Below, in pieces: positions 53,501-61,212 of a DNA stretch of 64,000 nt; the stretch's first letter is position 1; the number at the start of each line of letters is the position of its first letter. The notes below the pieces were generated by a model. The model was not told where the DNA came from, did no database searches, and saw nothing but the letters and a program-made list of their open reading frames with translations. The position numbers and the translations under genes were made by a program. Origin of the DNA: Perlucidibaca piscinae DSM 21586 (lineage in GTDB: Bacteria; Pseudomonadota; Gammaproteobacteria; Pseudomonadales; Moraxellaceae); NCBI RefSeq assembly GCF_000420045.1, contig NZ_ATUE01000006.1, forward strand, positions 62,001 through 126,000, written 5' to 3'.

Positions 53501-54401
53501 CACCCTGATTGATCCTGACCTGCGGCGTCAGTGGCAGCGCAGCGGCATCCAGCAGTGGGATTTTCCGGATCTGCCCGAGGTGGTGGAAAGTCGCGAGAAC
53601 GGCGTGCCGACGCGGGCCTATCCGGCGCTCAGGCTCACGCCGCAGGGGCTGGCGCTGGGGCTGGTGATGCGTGAGCGCGAGGCGCGCGCCAGCCATCGCG
53701 AGGGGCTGGTCGAGCTGATACGCCTGCAGTGTGCTGGCGAGGAAAAGACGCTGCTCAAGGCGCTGAACGGCGAGCGCGCCGCCGTGCTGTCGGCCTCCTG
53801 CTGGCAGGAGGCTGCAAGCCTGGGCACTGATTTTGTCCGTGCCGTGATCCAGGGCATCTTGGAGCGCGAAGAAACGCTGGTTTACACTCAGGCCGGATTT
53901 ACCGCCTGTCTGGCGAAGGTGCGTCCGCAGCTGGTTCCGCAGGGTCTGGAATGGCTGAAGCTGCTGGTGCAGACCCTGGTCCTGGCGCATGATGTGCGCA
54001 ATCGCTGCGAGGCGCTGACCTTGCCGGTGCAGGCCATGGCGCGCGAGGATCTGCGTGCCCAGTTGCTGGGCTTGCTGGGCGAGCGCTTCCTGGCGCGTGT
54101 GCCGGTGTCGCGCTGGCTGCATTACCCGCGCTACCTCAAGGGCATGGCGCTGCGACTGGACAAGCTGGGCAACAACCTGTTGCGCGATGACAAGGGCAGT
54201 GCCGAGCTGCAGCAGCGGTGGCTGGCGCTGCAGGGCCTGATGCAGCGATGGCGGGAGCGCGGGGAGGACCCGGCGCCGCTGGAAGATTACCGTTGGCTGC
54301 TGGAGGAGTACCGCCTGTCGGTGTTCTCGCAGCCACTGAAGACTGCAGTGCCGGTGTCGGCAGCCCGACTCGACAAGCTGTGGTCACAACTTGCGACCTG
54401 A
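50553..54401 (+). CDS. hrpA: ATP-dependent RNA helicase HrpA
   Basis: This 1282-residue DEAH-box helicase has a short basic N-terminus, Walker A AGETGSGKTTQLPKICL, DEAH in LIIDEAHERS, SAT (ITSATIDVERF) and QRAGRCGR. A HA2/ratchet and OB-fold domain follow, then a long HrpA-specific DUF3418 C-terminal part. It acts on ribosomes or structured RNA. The ATG at 50553 is chosen; the frame is open upstream into fadD but that would overlap it. Confidence 0.94.
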   Translation: MSGEQQEGGAGRPPALRRGRRRGPGEARPAPVYRGAAAIPSDIDWSGDLPVLAVREQLIAAVAAHQVVIVAGETGSGKTTQLPKICLAAGRGRTGLIGHTQPRRIAARAVATRIAEELKTALGAGVGFKVRFSDQTADSTYLKLMTDGVLLAELGQDRLLRAYDTLIIDEAHERSLNIDFLLGYLKTLLPRRPDLKVVITSATIDVERFSRHFSDAPVFVVEGRSYPVEIRHQPIATDAPQGSEDDGFDLIEEAIPRAVVEAVEDCLRDERIGGRQGRGDFLVFSSSEREIRQIAEALRKFGPPHTEILPLYSRLSVQEQQKVFARGSGRRIVIATNVAETSLTVPNIHYVIDPGFARISRYSYRSKVQRLPVEAVSRASANQRAGRCGRIAPGLCIRLYSEADYLARSEFTDPEIHRTNLAAVILQMQVLGLGDVERFPFLDAPDGRLVNDGFRLLEELGAVDRDRRITALGRQLARLPLDPRLGRMVLAAASLGALHEVLIIVAALSVQDPRERPHDRQQAADERHAQFRDKDSDFLFFVNLWQALSAQKETMTERERREFARKHFLSWMRLREWRETYRQLAQLAEDLKLPLNREPAPYEAVHRALLSGLLSQIAQKGEEREYLAPRNQKAQVFPGSVLARKGPPWIMAAELVETHRVFLRLVAKIEPEWVEKLAGPLLKRSYAEPHWSRSQGRVLAWEQASLFGLVLYSRRKVNYEPIQRIEAREIFIRDALVAGDCELKAPFFRHNRALVAEVERLEDKARRRDLLVDEQVLFDFYDARIPSDVASLKTFEDWRHRIEKEDAQHLFLTAEQVMAREADARSLHDYPDSLQVAGHELALRYVFEPGHEADGVTLEVPVGLLADLPASRLDWLVPGLIAGKVEALMRGLPKAVRRQLVPLPDTVAWVLDDLRYGEGRLLDVLTRALTRRGHVLKLSDWPQDIEDHYRMNIRVLGPRRQILAEGRDVAALVARLAGGQDAATLIDPDLRRQWQRSGIQQWDFPDLPEVVESRENGVPTRAYPALRLTPQGLALGLVMREREARASHREGLVELIRLQCAGEEKTLLKALNGERAAVLSASCWQEAASLGTDFVRAVIQGILEREETLVYTQAGFTACLAKVRPQLVPQGLEWLKLLVQTLVLAHDVRNRCEALTLPVQAMAREDLRAQLLGLLGERFLARVPVSRWLHYPRYLKGMALRLDKLGNNLLRDDKGSAELQQRWLALQGLMQRWRERGEDPAPLEDYRWLLEEYRLSVFSQPLKTAVPVSAARLDKLWSQLAT

Positions 54402-54412
54402 ACGAGGTATTC

Positions 54413-55534
54413 ATGCAGCGTGTCGTCATCAGTGGCACCGGTCTTTTCACCCCCGAGCAGTCGATCAGCAATGACGAGCTGGTGACGGCCTTCAATGCCT
54501 ACGTGCGCAGGCACAATGCCGAAAATGCCGAGGCCATCGCCGCCGGCACCCTGCAGGCGCTGGCCGAGTCCAGCGCCGAATTCATCGTCAAGGCCTCCGG
54601 CATCCAGTCGCGCTACGTGATCGACAAGACCGGCGTGCTGGATCCGGCGCGCATGTTCCCGCATATCCCGGAGCGTCCGGATGACCAGCTCGGCATCCAG
54701 GCCGAGATTGCCGTGATCTCGGCGCGCGAGGCGCTGGCCCAGGCTGGCAAGACCCCGCAGGACGTGGATGCCATCATCGTCGCCTGCTCGAACATGCAGC
54801 GTGCCTATCCGGCGGTGGCCATCGAGGTGCAGCAGGCGCTGGGGGCGGGCGGCTATGCCTACGACATGAACGTGGCCTGCTCGTCGGCAACCTTCGGTCT
54901 GCAGGCAGCGGTCGATGCCATCCGGGCCGGATCGGCGCGCTGCGTGCTGGTGGTCAGTCCCGAGATCACCTCGGCCCACCTCGAGTTCCGTGATCGCGAC
55001 TGCCATTTCATCTTCGGTGACGTGGCCACCACCATGGTGGTCGAAGCGGCGGATACCTGCACCGTGGAGGGCGCCTTCGAGGTGCTAGGCACGCGTCTGC
55101 AGACCCAGTTCTCCAACGCAATCCGCAACAATTTCGGTTTCCTCAACCGCTGCGACGAGTCTGGCGTCGGTGCGCGTGACAAGCTCTTCCGCCAGGAGGG
55201 CCGCAAGGTCTTCAAGGAAGTCTGTCCCATGGTTGCCGAGCAGATTGTCACGCATGCTGGCGATGCCGGGGTGGCCGTGGACGATCTCAAGCGTCTCTGG
55301 CTGCATCAGGCCAACCTGAGCATGAACGAACTCATCGCGCGCCGTGTGCTCGGCCGCGATGCCACGCGCGAGGAGGCGCCGGTGATTCTCGACGAATACG
55401 CCAACACCAGTTCGGCCGGCTCCATCATCGCCTTCCACAGCTACCGGCATGATCTGGCCAGCGGCGATCTCGGCGTGATCTGCTCGTTCGGTGCCGGCTA
55501 CTCCATCGGCAGCGTGCTGGTTCGCCGCTGCTGA
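54413..55534 (+). CDS. Beta-ketoacyl-ACP synthase III-like enzyme
   Basis: This 373-residue thiolase-fold protein has the Cys-His-Asn triad in MNVACSSATFGLQ, LWLHQANLSMNEL and EYANTSSAGS. It is longer than E. coli FabH (317 residues) and belongs to the variant type found in Pseudomonadales. It opens MQRVVISGTGLFTPEQSISN. It may start fatty acid synthesis or elongate other acyl primers. It is 11 bases after hrpA and 20 before mlaA, so these genes may be linked in one transcript. Confidence 0.9.
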   Translation: MQRVVISGTGLFTPEQSISNDELVTAFNAYVRRHNAENAEAIAAGTLQALAESSAEFIVKASGIQSRYVIDKTGVLDPARMFPHIPERPDDQLGIQAEIAVISAREALAQAGKTPQDVDAIIVACSNMQRAYPAVAIEVQQALGAGGYAYDMNVACSSATFGLQAAVDAIRAGSARCVLVVSPEITSAHLEFRDRDCHFIFGDVATTMVVEAADTCTVEGAFEVLGTRLQTQFSNAIRNNFGFLNRCDESGVGARDKLFRQEGRKVFKEVCPMVAEQIVTHAGDAGVAVDDLKRLWLHQANLSMNELIARRVLGRDATREEAPVILDEYANTSSAGSIIAFHSYRHDLASGDLGVICSFGAGYSIGSVLVRRC

Positions 55535-55554
55535 TCCCCAGAGGAGACTGATTC

Positions 55555-56298
55555 ATGCGCATGCTTCGTCATTCCACCCTGGCAGCCGTACTCCTGCTGT
55601 CAGCCGTCAGCCCGCAGGCCTTGGCGGCAGACGCCGCCGACCCGTGGGAGGGCTTCAACCGGGCCGTCTTCCGCTTCAATGAAACGCTCGATCGCTATGT
55701 CACCAAGCCCCTCGCCAAGGGCTACCAGACGGTGACGCCGCAAGTCGTCGATGACGCCATCAGCCGTTTCTTCAACAACCTGTCCAGTCCGGTGACCCTG
55801 GTCAACCAGCTGCTGCAGGGCAAGCCGGCGGCGGCAGCAGCCACCACCTCGCGCCTGATCTTCAACAGCACCGTGGGTGTCGGCGGTCTGTTCGATGTCG
55901 CGGCCAGGATGGGCGTGAAACGCGAGAAGGAAGACTTCGGCCAGACCCTGGCGGTCTGGGGTGTCAAGCCCGGTCCCTATCTGGTGCTGCCGCTGCTGGG
56001 GCCGAGCACGGTGCGTGACACGGCCGGCAGGGTCGGCGACATTGCCAGTGATCCGCGCGTCTACATGAATGACGATTTCGCCATGGTGCTGGGCTTTGTC
56101 GAGGTGGTCGACGTGCGCGCCGACCTGCTGTCGGTGGAGAAGGTCATCGAGGGCGATCGCTACAACTTCATTCGCGACTACTACCTGCAGCAGCGCGAAT
56201 TTGCCATTGCTGACGGCCGCATCGAGAAGGACGAGTTCCTGGACGAGGATCCTTCTGACGAGGTGTCGGGTGACGTGAGCGAGCCGACCGCGCAATGA
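55555..56298 (+). CDS. mlaA: MlaA (VacJ) family phospholipid-transport protein without lipobox
   Basis: This 247-residue protein has the MlaA core DPWEGFNRAVFRFNETLDRY and VWGVKPGPYLVLPLLGPSTVRDTAG. MlaA removes outer-leaflet phospholipids with the Mla system. E. coli MlaA is a lipoprotein; here the signal peptide ends SAVSPQALAADAAD with no cysteine, so it would be cut by signal peptidase I and must anchor itself otherwise. The gene order matches vacJ near rssB in Pseudomonas. Its stop overlaps the next start. Confidence 0.9.
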   Translation: MRMLRHSTLAAVLLLSAVSPQALAADAADPWEGFNRAVFRFNETLDRYVTKPLAKGYQTVTPQVVDDAISRFFNNLSSPVTLVNQLLQGKPAAAAATTSRLIFNSTVGVGGLFDVAARMGVKREKEDFGQTLAVWGVKPGPYLVLPLLGPSTVRDTAGRVGDIASDPRVYMNDDFAMVLGFVEVVDVRADLLSVEKVIEGDRYNFIRDYYLQQREFAIADGRIEKDEFLDEDPSDEVSGDVSEPTAQ

Positions 56299-57479
56299 GT
56301 ACCTATGCACCGGGACCGCTCCTGGTGATCGAGGCTGACCAGACCGCCTGCGGGCGACTGGCTGGATGGTTGCGACAGGACGGCTTCGAGGTGGTCGCCG
56401 CCGTGTCGGCTGACGAGGGCTACCGGCTTGCCTGCGAGTTGCGCCCGGCCCTGATTCTCAGCGAGTTCTCGCTGGCCATGGCCAATGACTCGCATCTGCT
56501 GCGCAGTCTGCTGCAGGCGCTGCCGGCATCCTCCGTGATCGTGCTCACCGAGGATGCCGCCCTGGACGCCGCCGTGCGTGCCCTGCAGCAGGGTGCCAGT
56601 GACTTCCTGGTGAAGTCCCTGCTCAACGAGGATGTTCTGCGCGTCTCGGTACGGGCGGCACTGGAGCGCTTCCAGCTGCGCGAAGAGAACCACCGCTACC
56701 GCGAGCAGCTCGAGCGCGCCAACCAGCAGCTGCAGCACAGCCTGCAGCTGCTCGAGCATGACCAGCGCGCCGGACGCCAGGTGCAGCGTCGTCTGCTGCC
56801 ACCCACGCCGCATCTGAGCAACGGCCTGACCCTGTCGCACATGATCCAGCCGTCACTGTTCCTGTCCGGTGACTTCGTGGACTACTTCAGCGTGGGGGTC
56901 GGTCGCACCGCCTTCTACCTGGCCGATGTTTCCGGGCACGGCGCCTCCAGCGCCTTTGTCACCGTGTTCCTGAAGACGCTGACCAACCGCATTCGCAGGC
57001 ACTACGAGAAGCGTGCCAGCATGCTCAGCCTGTCGCCGGCACGCATCATGGCCGCGATGAACGAGGAGCTGCGCGTGCTCGACACCGGCAAGCACCTGAC
57101 CTTGTTCTGCGGCGTCATTGATACCAACCGCCAGGTGCTGACCTATGCCCTCGGCGGCCATCATCCGCCACCGCTGCTGTGGCAGGAGGGGGTCACCACG
57201 CCGCTGCGCGGCCAGGGTCTGCCGCTGGGACTGTTTCCGGATGCCCGCTACGAGGAGCATGAGGTGGCGCTGGCACAACGGTTTTCACTTCTGGCCTGTT
57301 CAGATGGTATCCTAGAAGTCATTCCAGCCGGAGATCTGGTCGCCAAGGAAGCCTGGCTGCAAAGCGAGGTCACTGCCGCGAACGGTCAAATGGATACCCT
57401 GACGGAGCGCCTGGCGTTGGCCAGCCTGGCAGATGTCCCTGATGACATTGCCTTGCTGATGATTCGACGCGACGAATGA
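56295..57479 (+). CDS. Response regulator with PP2C/SpoIIE phosphatase output (RssB-like, degenerate receiver)
   Basis: This 394-residue protein has a receiver domain (1-125), a helical linker (residues about 140-170) and a SpoIIE/PP2C phosphatase domain (about 185-390) with LSGDFVDYF, YLADVSGHGASSAF and DDIALLMI. In the receiver the phospho-Asp position is Glu 57 (LILSEFSL) and the acidic pocket is EAD, so normal phosphorylation is unlikely. Pseudomonas RssB has the same architecture and gene neighbours (STAS partner, tal, dusA). It probably dephosphorylates the STAS protein encoded next, affecting a sigma-factor pathway. Confidence 0.88.
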   Translation: MSTYAPGPLLVIEADQTACGRLAGWLRQDGFEVVAAVSADEGYRLACELRPALILSEFSLAMANDSHLLRSLLQALPASSVIVLTEDAALDAAVRALQQGASDFLVKSLLNEDVLRVSVRAALERFQLREENHRYREQLERANQQLQHSLQLLEHDQRAGRQVQRRLLPPTPHLSNGLTLSHMIQPSLFLSGDFVDYFSVGVGRTAFYLADVSGHGASSAFVTVFLKTLTNRIRRHYEKRASMLSLSPARIMAAMNEELRVLDTGKHLTLFCGVIDTNRQVLTYALGGHHPPPLLWQEGVTTPLRGQGLPLGLFPDARYEEHEVALAQRFSLLACSDGILEVIPAGDLVAKEAWLQSEVTAANGQMDTLTERLALASLADVPDDIALLMIRRDE

Positions 57480-57982
57480 CGATGGACGCCTGCAAGATGC
57501 ACTATGCCGTGCACAACGGCACCTATGTTCTCAAGCTGCGAGGAGACGTTCGCGTCCCCTTGTGCACGTCGCTGGAAACCTTTGTCGAGGAGCAGATCGG
57601 TCATGACGACGATCTGCGTGCCGTGCTGATCGACCTGACCGAGACCGAGTCCATCGACTCCACCGCGCTCGGTCTGCTCGCTCGCATCGCCGTGCTGCTG
57701 CAGCAGCGCGGGCTGGGCAGGGCGGTGATCTTCTGCATCAATCCCGACATCCAGCACATTCTGGTCAGCATGGGCTTTGACCAGGTCTTCCGCATTCTCA
57801 ACACCACGGCCGCGCTGCGCGACCGGCTCGACGAGGTGCCGGGAAACTGCATCAACGAAGAGTCGGTGACCCAGGCCGTCATCGACGCCCACCGCACCCT
57901 CATGGGTCTCAATGAAAGCAACCAGGCCTGCTTCCGCAGCCTGGTCGACGCCCTCGAAAGCGAGCAGCGTCAGCGTCAGTGA
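57476..57982 (+). CDS. STAS-domain anti-sigma factor antagonist, partner of the PP2C protein
   Basis: This 168-residue protein has a STAS fold (YVLKLRGDVRVPLCTSLETF) with the phospho-acceptor candidate Ser 62 in SIDSTALGLLAR, and a C-terminal helical extension from about 125. It is the kind of protein that SpoIIE-type phosphatases act on. The start overlaps the stop of the PP2C gene (ATGA), so production is coupled. An anti-sigma kinase is not in view. The pair matches the RssB/RssC arrangement of Pseudomonas. Confidence 0.88.
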   Translation: MTMDACKMHYAVHNGTYVLKLRGDVRVPLCTSLETFVEEQIGHDDDLRAVLIDLTETESIDSTALGLLARIAVLLQQRGLGRAVIFCINPDIQHILVSMGFDQVFRILNTTAALRDRLDEVPGNCINEESVTQAVIDAHRTLMGLNESNQACFRSLVDALESEQRQRQ

Positions 57983-57985
57983 GCC

Positions 57986-58007
57986 GCCACGTCAGTTCAG
58001 ACGTGGC
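57986..58007. terminator. Hairpin between convergent STAS and talB genes
   Basis: A perfect 8-bp stem GCCACGTC/GACGTGGC with a six-base loop covers the talB stop. No T-run is seen. Confidence 0.4.
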
Positions 58008-58951
58008 TCCAGCAGCCTTTCCAGCTTGACCAGATCCGCCGCGAACAGGCGTATGCCTTCGGCCAGCTTGTCGGTGGCCATGGCGTTGTCGTTGAGCTGC
58101 CAGCGGAAGCCGGCCTCGCTGAGTTCGGGCAGGCGCGGCCGGATGGCCACGGCATCGGCTTGCAGCGCCGGAGCCAGCGGCGCGCTTTCCTGAGCCAGCG
58201 CATCGAGCAGGGCAGGGCCGATGGTGAGCTTGTCGCAGCCGGCCAGGGCACGGATCTCGCCGGTGTTGCGAAAGCTTGCGCCCATCACCACGGTGGCATG
58301 TCCGACGGCCTTGTAATAATCGAAGATCTCGCGCACCGAGACCACGCCCGGATCCGTGTCGGCGCTGTAGTCCTGCCCCGTTTCAGCCTTGTACCAGTCC
58401 AGGATGCGTCCCACGAAGGGCGAGATCAGGGTGGCGCCAGCTTCGGCGGCAGCCTGGGCCTGGGCAAAGCAGAACAGCAGTGTCAGGTTGGTTCGTATGC
58501 CCTCGCGCTCCAGCACGCGTGCGGCCTGGATGCCTTCCCAGGTGCTGGCGATCTTGACCAGCACACGCTCGCGGTCGACGCCTGCGGCCCGATAGCGCGC
58601 AATCACGCGACGTGCCTGCTCGACGGTGCCACGCTGGTCAAACGACAGCCTGGCGTCGACCTCGGTCGACACCAGACCCGGCACATGCTGCAGGATTTCC
58701 ACGCCAAAGCCCACGGCCACGGCCTCGATCGCCGCGGTCAGGCGCTGCGAGGGTGCCACCCGGCTGGCTGCCGCCACGCCGCGCGCCAGGATGTCCGCGT
58801 ACTGCGGGTCGCTGGCCGCTTTCAGAATCAGCGAGGGGTTGGTGGTGGCATCGGTGGGCTGCAGTCGCTTGATGCTTTCGATGTCACCGGTGTCGGCGAC
58901 CACCACGGTGCAGGCTTTCAGTTGTTGCAGCGGGTTCAGCGGGGCATTCAT
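57992..58951 (-). CDS. tal: Transaldolase
   Basis: This 319-residue enzyme has TDATTNPSLILKAA, the Schiff-base Lys in VLVKIASTWEGIQAARVLE and SPFVGRILDWYK. It is a pentose phosphate pathway enzyme (class 1 transaldolase). Its ATG overlaps the dusA stop by ATGA, so the two genes are one transcript with dusA first. Because dusA is interrupted by a mobile element, its promoter supply has probably changed. Confidence 0.96.
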   Translation of the reverse strand: MNAPLNPLQQLKACTVVVADTGDIESIKRLQPTDATTNPSLILKAASDPQYADILARGVAAASRVAPSQRLTAAIEAVAVGFGVEILQHVPGLVSTEVDARLSFDQRGTVEQARRVIARYRAAGVDRERVLVKIASTWEGIQAARVLEREGIRTNLTLLFCFAQAQAAAEAGATLISPFVGRILDWYKAETGQDYSADTDPGVVSVREIFDYYKAVGHATVVMGASFRNTGEIRALAGCDKLTIGPALLDALAQESAPLAPALQADAVAIRPRLPELSEAGFRWQLNDNAMATDKLAEGIRLFAADLVKLERLLEPRLN

Positions 58952-59919
58952 GCAGAGATTCCTGTGGCAGCGGCTGCGTCGAGTAGAACATCCAGACCGG
59001 CGCCAGGCAAATGCGCACGCGTGCTCAGCACCTGGCGATAGCGCCGGCCGCCGGGCATGCCCTGGAACAGACCCAGGATATGGCGGGTGATCTGGTTCAG
59101 CGGGCAGCCGGCGGCCAGCTCGCGCTCCACGAAGGGCAGGTAGGCGTTGAGGATGTCGGCGCGCGAGGGCAGCTCGGTGTCACCCCAGAGTCGACGCGCC
59201 TGCACCAGCAGGTAGGGGTTCTGGTAGGCCTCGCGACCGATCATGACGCCATCGGTGTGCTGCCAGTGACCGACGATCTCGTCGACGGTCTTGATGCCGC
59301 CATTGATCTCGATGGTCAGGTGCGGGCGATCCTGCTTGAGGCGATAGACGTCGGTGTAGCGCAGCGGCGGCACCTCGCGGTTTTCCTTGGGCGACAGTCC
59401 GGCCAGGATGGCGATGCGTGCGTGAACGATGAAGTGCGTGCAGCCACGGGCAGCGACACGGTCGACGAAGTCGAGCATGTCCTCGTAACGCTCCAGCCCG
59501 TCGATGCCGATGCGGTGCTTGACGGTGACCGGGATCTTCACCGCTGCCTGCATGGCGGCCAGCACCTCGCCGACATGATCCGGCTCCGCCATCAGGCAGG
59601 CGCCGATGCGCCCCTGCTGCACGCGGTCAGACGGGCAGCCCACGTTGAGATTGACCTCGTCATAGCCCCAGTCCTCGCCCAGCTTCGTGCAGTGCACCAG
59701 ATCCTTGAGGTCGCTGCCGCCCAGCTGCAAGGCGATGGGATGTTCCTCGGCCTCGAAGCGCAGGTGGCGCGGCACGTCGCCGAACACCAGCGCCTGCGTG
59801 GTCACCATCTCTGTGTAGAGGCGGGCATGGGGGTTGCACAGGCGCAGGAAGTTGCGGGCGTGGCGGGTGGTCCAGTCCATCATAGGTGCAATGGATAAAT
59901 TTTTTGGTTGTAAAATCAT
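58948..59919 (-). CDS. dusA: tRNA-dihydrouridine synthase A with island-derived 5' end
   Basis: This 323-residue flavoenzyme reduces uridine 20/20a in tRNA. It has SIAPMMDWTTRHARNF, ALQLGGSDL, catalytic Cys in VNLNVGCPSDRVQQG, and KHRIGIDGLE. Codons 1-12 (MILQPKNLSIAP) are AT-rich (att, tta, aat), while codons after MMDWT return to GC-rich use. This marks the dusA gene as the insertion target: the mobile element supplies the new start. ATG 59919 is preferred over 59976, which is in the element's promoter area. It is translationally coupled to tal. Confidence 0.92.
   Translation of the reverse strand: MILQPKNLSIAPMMDWTTRHARNFLRLCNPHARLYTEMVTTQALVFGDVPRHLRFEAEEHPIALQLGGSDLKDLVHCTKLGEDWGYDEVNLNVGCPSDRVQQGRIGACLMAEPDHVGEVLAAMQAAVKIPVTVKHRIGIDGLERYEDMLDFVDRVAARGCTHFIVHARIAILAGLSPKENREVPPLRYTDVYRLKQDRPHLTIEINGGIKTVDEIVGHWQHTDGVMIGREAYQNPYLLVQARRLWGDTELPSRADILNAYLPFVERELAAGCPLNQITRHILGLFQGMPGGRRYRQVLSTRAHLPGAGLDVLLDAAAATGISA
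59868..59886. other. Candidate attachment-site core in dusA
   Basis: On the minus strand the codons for PMMDWT (59868-59886) lie exactly at the change from AT-rich island to GC-rich chromosomal sequence. dusA-specific islands are known to recombine in this conserved 5' part. The second copy would be beyond the right edge of the window. Confidence 0.5.
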
Positions 59920-59968
59920 CAACTTATCTATATAATTCAATGTGTTGGACGAATGAATTTGCACGCTC

Positions 59969-60032
59969 GTGTGCACTCATTTTCGCCTGAAAACGCCCTG
60001 TTTCGCCCTATCAGTGCACACATAGTGCACAC
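59969..60032. promoter_or_regulatory. Repeats AGTGCACAC upstream of the integrase gene
   Basis: GTGTGCACT (59969-59977) is followed by two direct copies of its reverse complement AGTGCACAC at 60013-60021 and 60024-60032 (11 bases apart, one helical turn). They could be integrase arm sites or an operator for the integrase gene. Confidence 0.5.
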
Positions 60033-60047
60033 GAAAAGGAGAGTGCC

Positions 60048-61121
60048 ATGGCCAGTTTCACCCGTCTTGAGTCCGGCAACTGGCGTGTCCAGGTGCGTCG
60101 CAAGAACTGCTATGTCAGCGAGACCTTCCGCCGTCATGCCGATGCCCAGAAGTGGGCCTTGGAGACAGAGCGAAAGATCGACCAGGGACGCACTCCCACT
60201 CGACGATCCATTTCCGACCCGACCACGGTGGGTGATCTGATCGACCTGCATGTGACGGACATGCTGGAAGTGGGCAAGCCCATGCGCCGATCCAAGAGCT
60301 TCGTCATGGAGGCGCTGAAGACGCAGCTCGGCAACGTGAAGCTCAAGGAGCTGACCCGCGAGCGCTTGATTCAGTTCGGCAAGGATCGCGCAAGGCAGGG
60401 GGCAGGGCCGGTCACCATTTCCATGGATATCGGGTATCTCAAGCTCGTAGTGTCGCACGCGGCCGCCGTGCACGGAATTGACATCTCGCCAGAGCCTGTC
60501 GACCTTGCGCGTATCGCGCTCAAGCGATTAGGCCTGATTGGCAAGAGCAAGGAGCGGGATCGTCGGCCGACACCGAACGAGCTGCAGCGTCTGTTTGACC
60601 ATTTCGACAATAACAATCGCTTGCGATTGCCGATGACGCGTATCTGCAAGTTCGCCATCGCGACGGCCATGCGTCAGGAGGAGATTTGCCGCGTGCGCTG
60701 GAGCGATGTGGACGTGGCTGGCAAGACCGTGCTGGTGCGTGATCGAAAGGACCCGCGCGACAAGGATGGCAACCATGTGAAGGTGCCGCTGATCGCTGCC
60801 ACGGGTTATGACGCGTGGGCGTTGCTGGCCGAACAGAAGATTGCAGGGCGTCGGGAGCCGGAGTGCTTTCCGTATTTCAGCAAATCCGTGGGTACGGCTT
60901 TCCGCAGAGCGTGCCAAGAGCTGAAGATCGAGGATCTGCACTTTCACGACCTGCGCCACGAGGCGGCCAGTCGGCTGTTCGAGGTGGGATTCCGCATTGA
61001 GCAGGTGGCGCTGGTGACGGGGCACAAGGATTGGAAGATGCTGAAGCGCTATACCAACCTAAAGCCTGAGCATGTACATCAGGTTTCGGCTAGTCTAGGC
61101 AATGTGCGCTGGTCAGCATGA
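60048..61121 (+). CDS. Tyrosine recombinase (integrase) of a dusA-targeting island
   Basis: This 357-residue integrase has an N-terminal arm-binding domain (SGNWRVQVRRKNCYVSETFRR), a SAM-like core-binding domain and a catalytic domain with Arg 209 (AMRQEEI), His 300 and Arg 303 (HDLRHEAASR), His 326 (VTGHKDW) and Tyr 335 (RYTNL). It starts at 60048 with aaggag upstream. It lies 128 bases from the dusA start and points into the island, as expected for dusA-type elements. All catalytic residues are intact, so it is likely active. Confidence 0.93.
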   Translation: MASFTRLESGNWRVQVRRKNCYVSETFRRHADAQKWALETERKIDQGRTPTRRSISDPTTVGDLIDLHVTDMLEVGKPMRRSKSFVMEALKTQLGNVKLKELTRERLIQFGKDRARQGAGPVTISMDIGYLKLVVSHAAAVHGIDISPEPVDLARIALKRLGLIGKSKERDRRPTPNELQRLFDHFDNNNRLRLPMTRICKFAIATAMRQEEICRVRWSDVDVAGKTVLVRDRKDPRDKDGNHVKVPLIAATGYDAWALLAEQKIAGRREPECFPYFSKSVGTAFRRACQELKIEDLHFHDLRHEAASRLFEVGFRIEQVALVTGHKDWKMLKRYTNLKPEHVHQVSASLGNVRWSA

Positions 61122-61212
61122 TCCACTGATTTCAGAGTCGAGATTGTAGTGGCTTAATGAATCATTGCCGGAGTGTATAACTAAAATAAAGCAACAGTTT
61201 TCGCTGTAAAAG

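Noticed and set aside
51813..54122. A 769-codon minus-strand frame opposite hrpA.
   Set aside because: Its residues (Gln/His/Ala/Arg-rich) mirror the hrpA reading frame and show no family motif.
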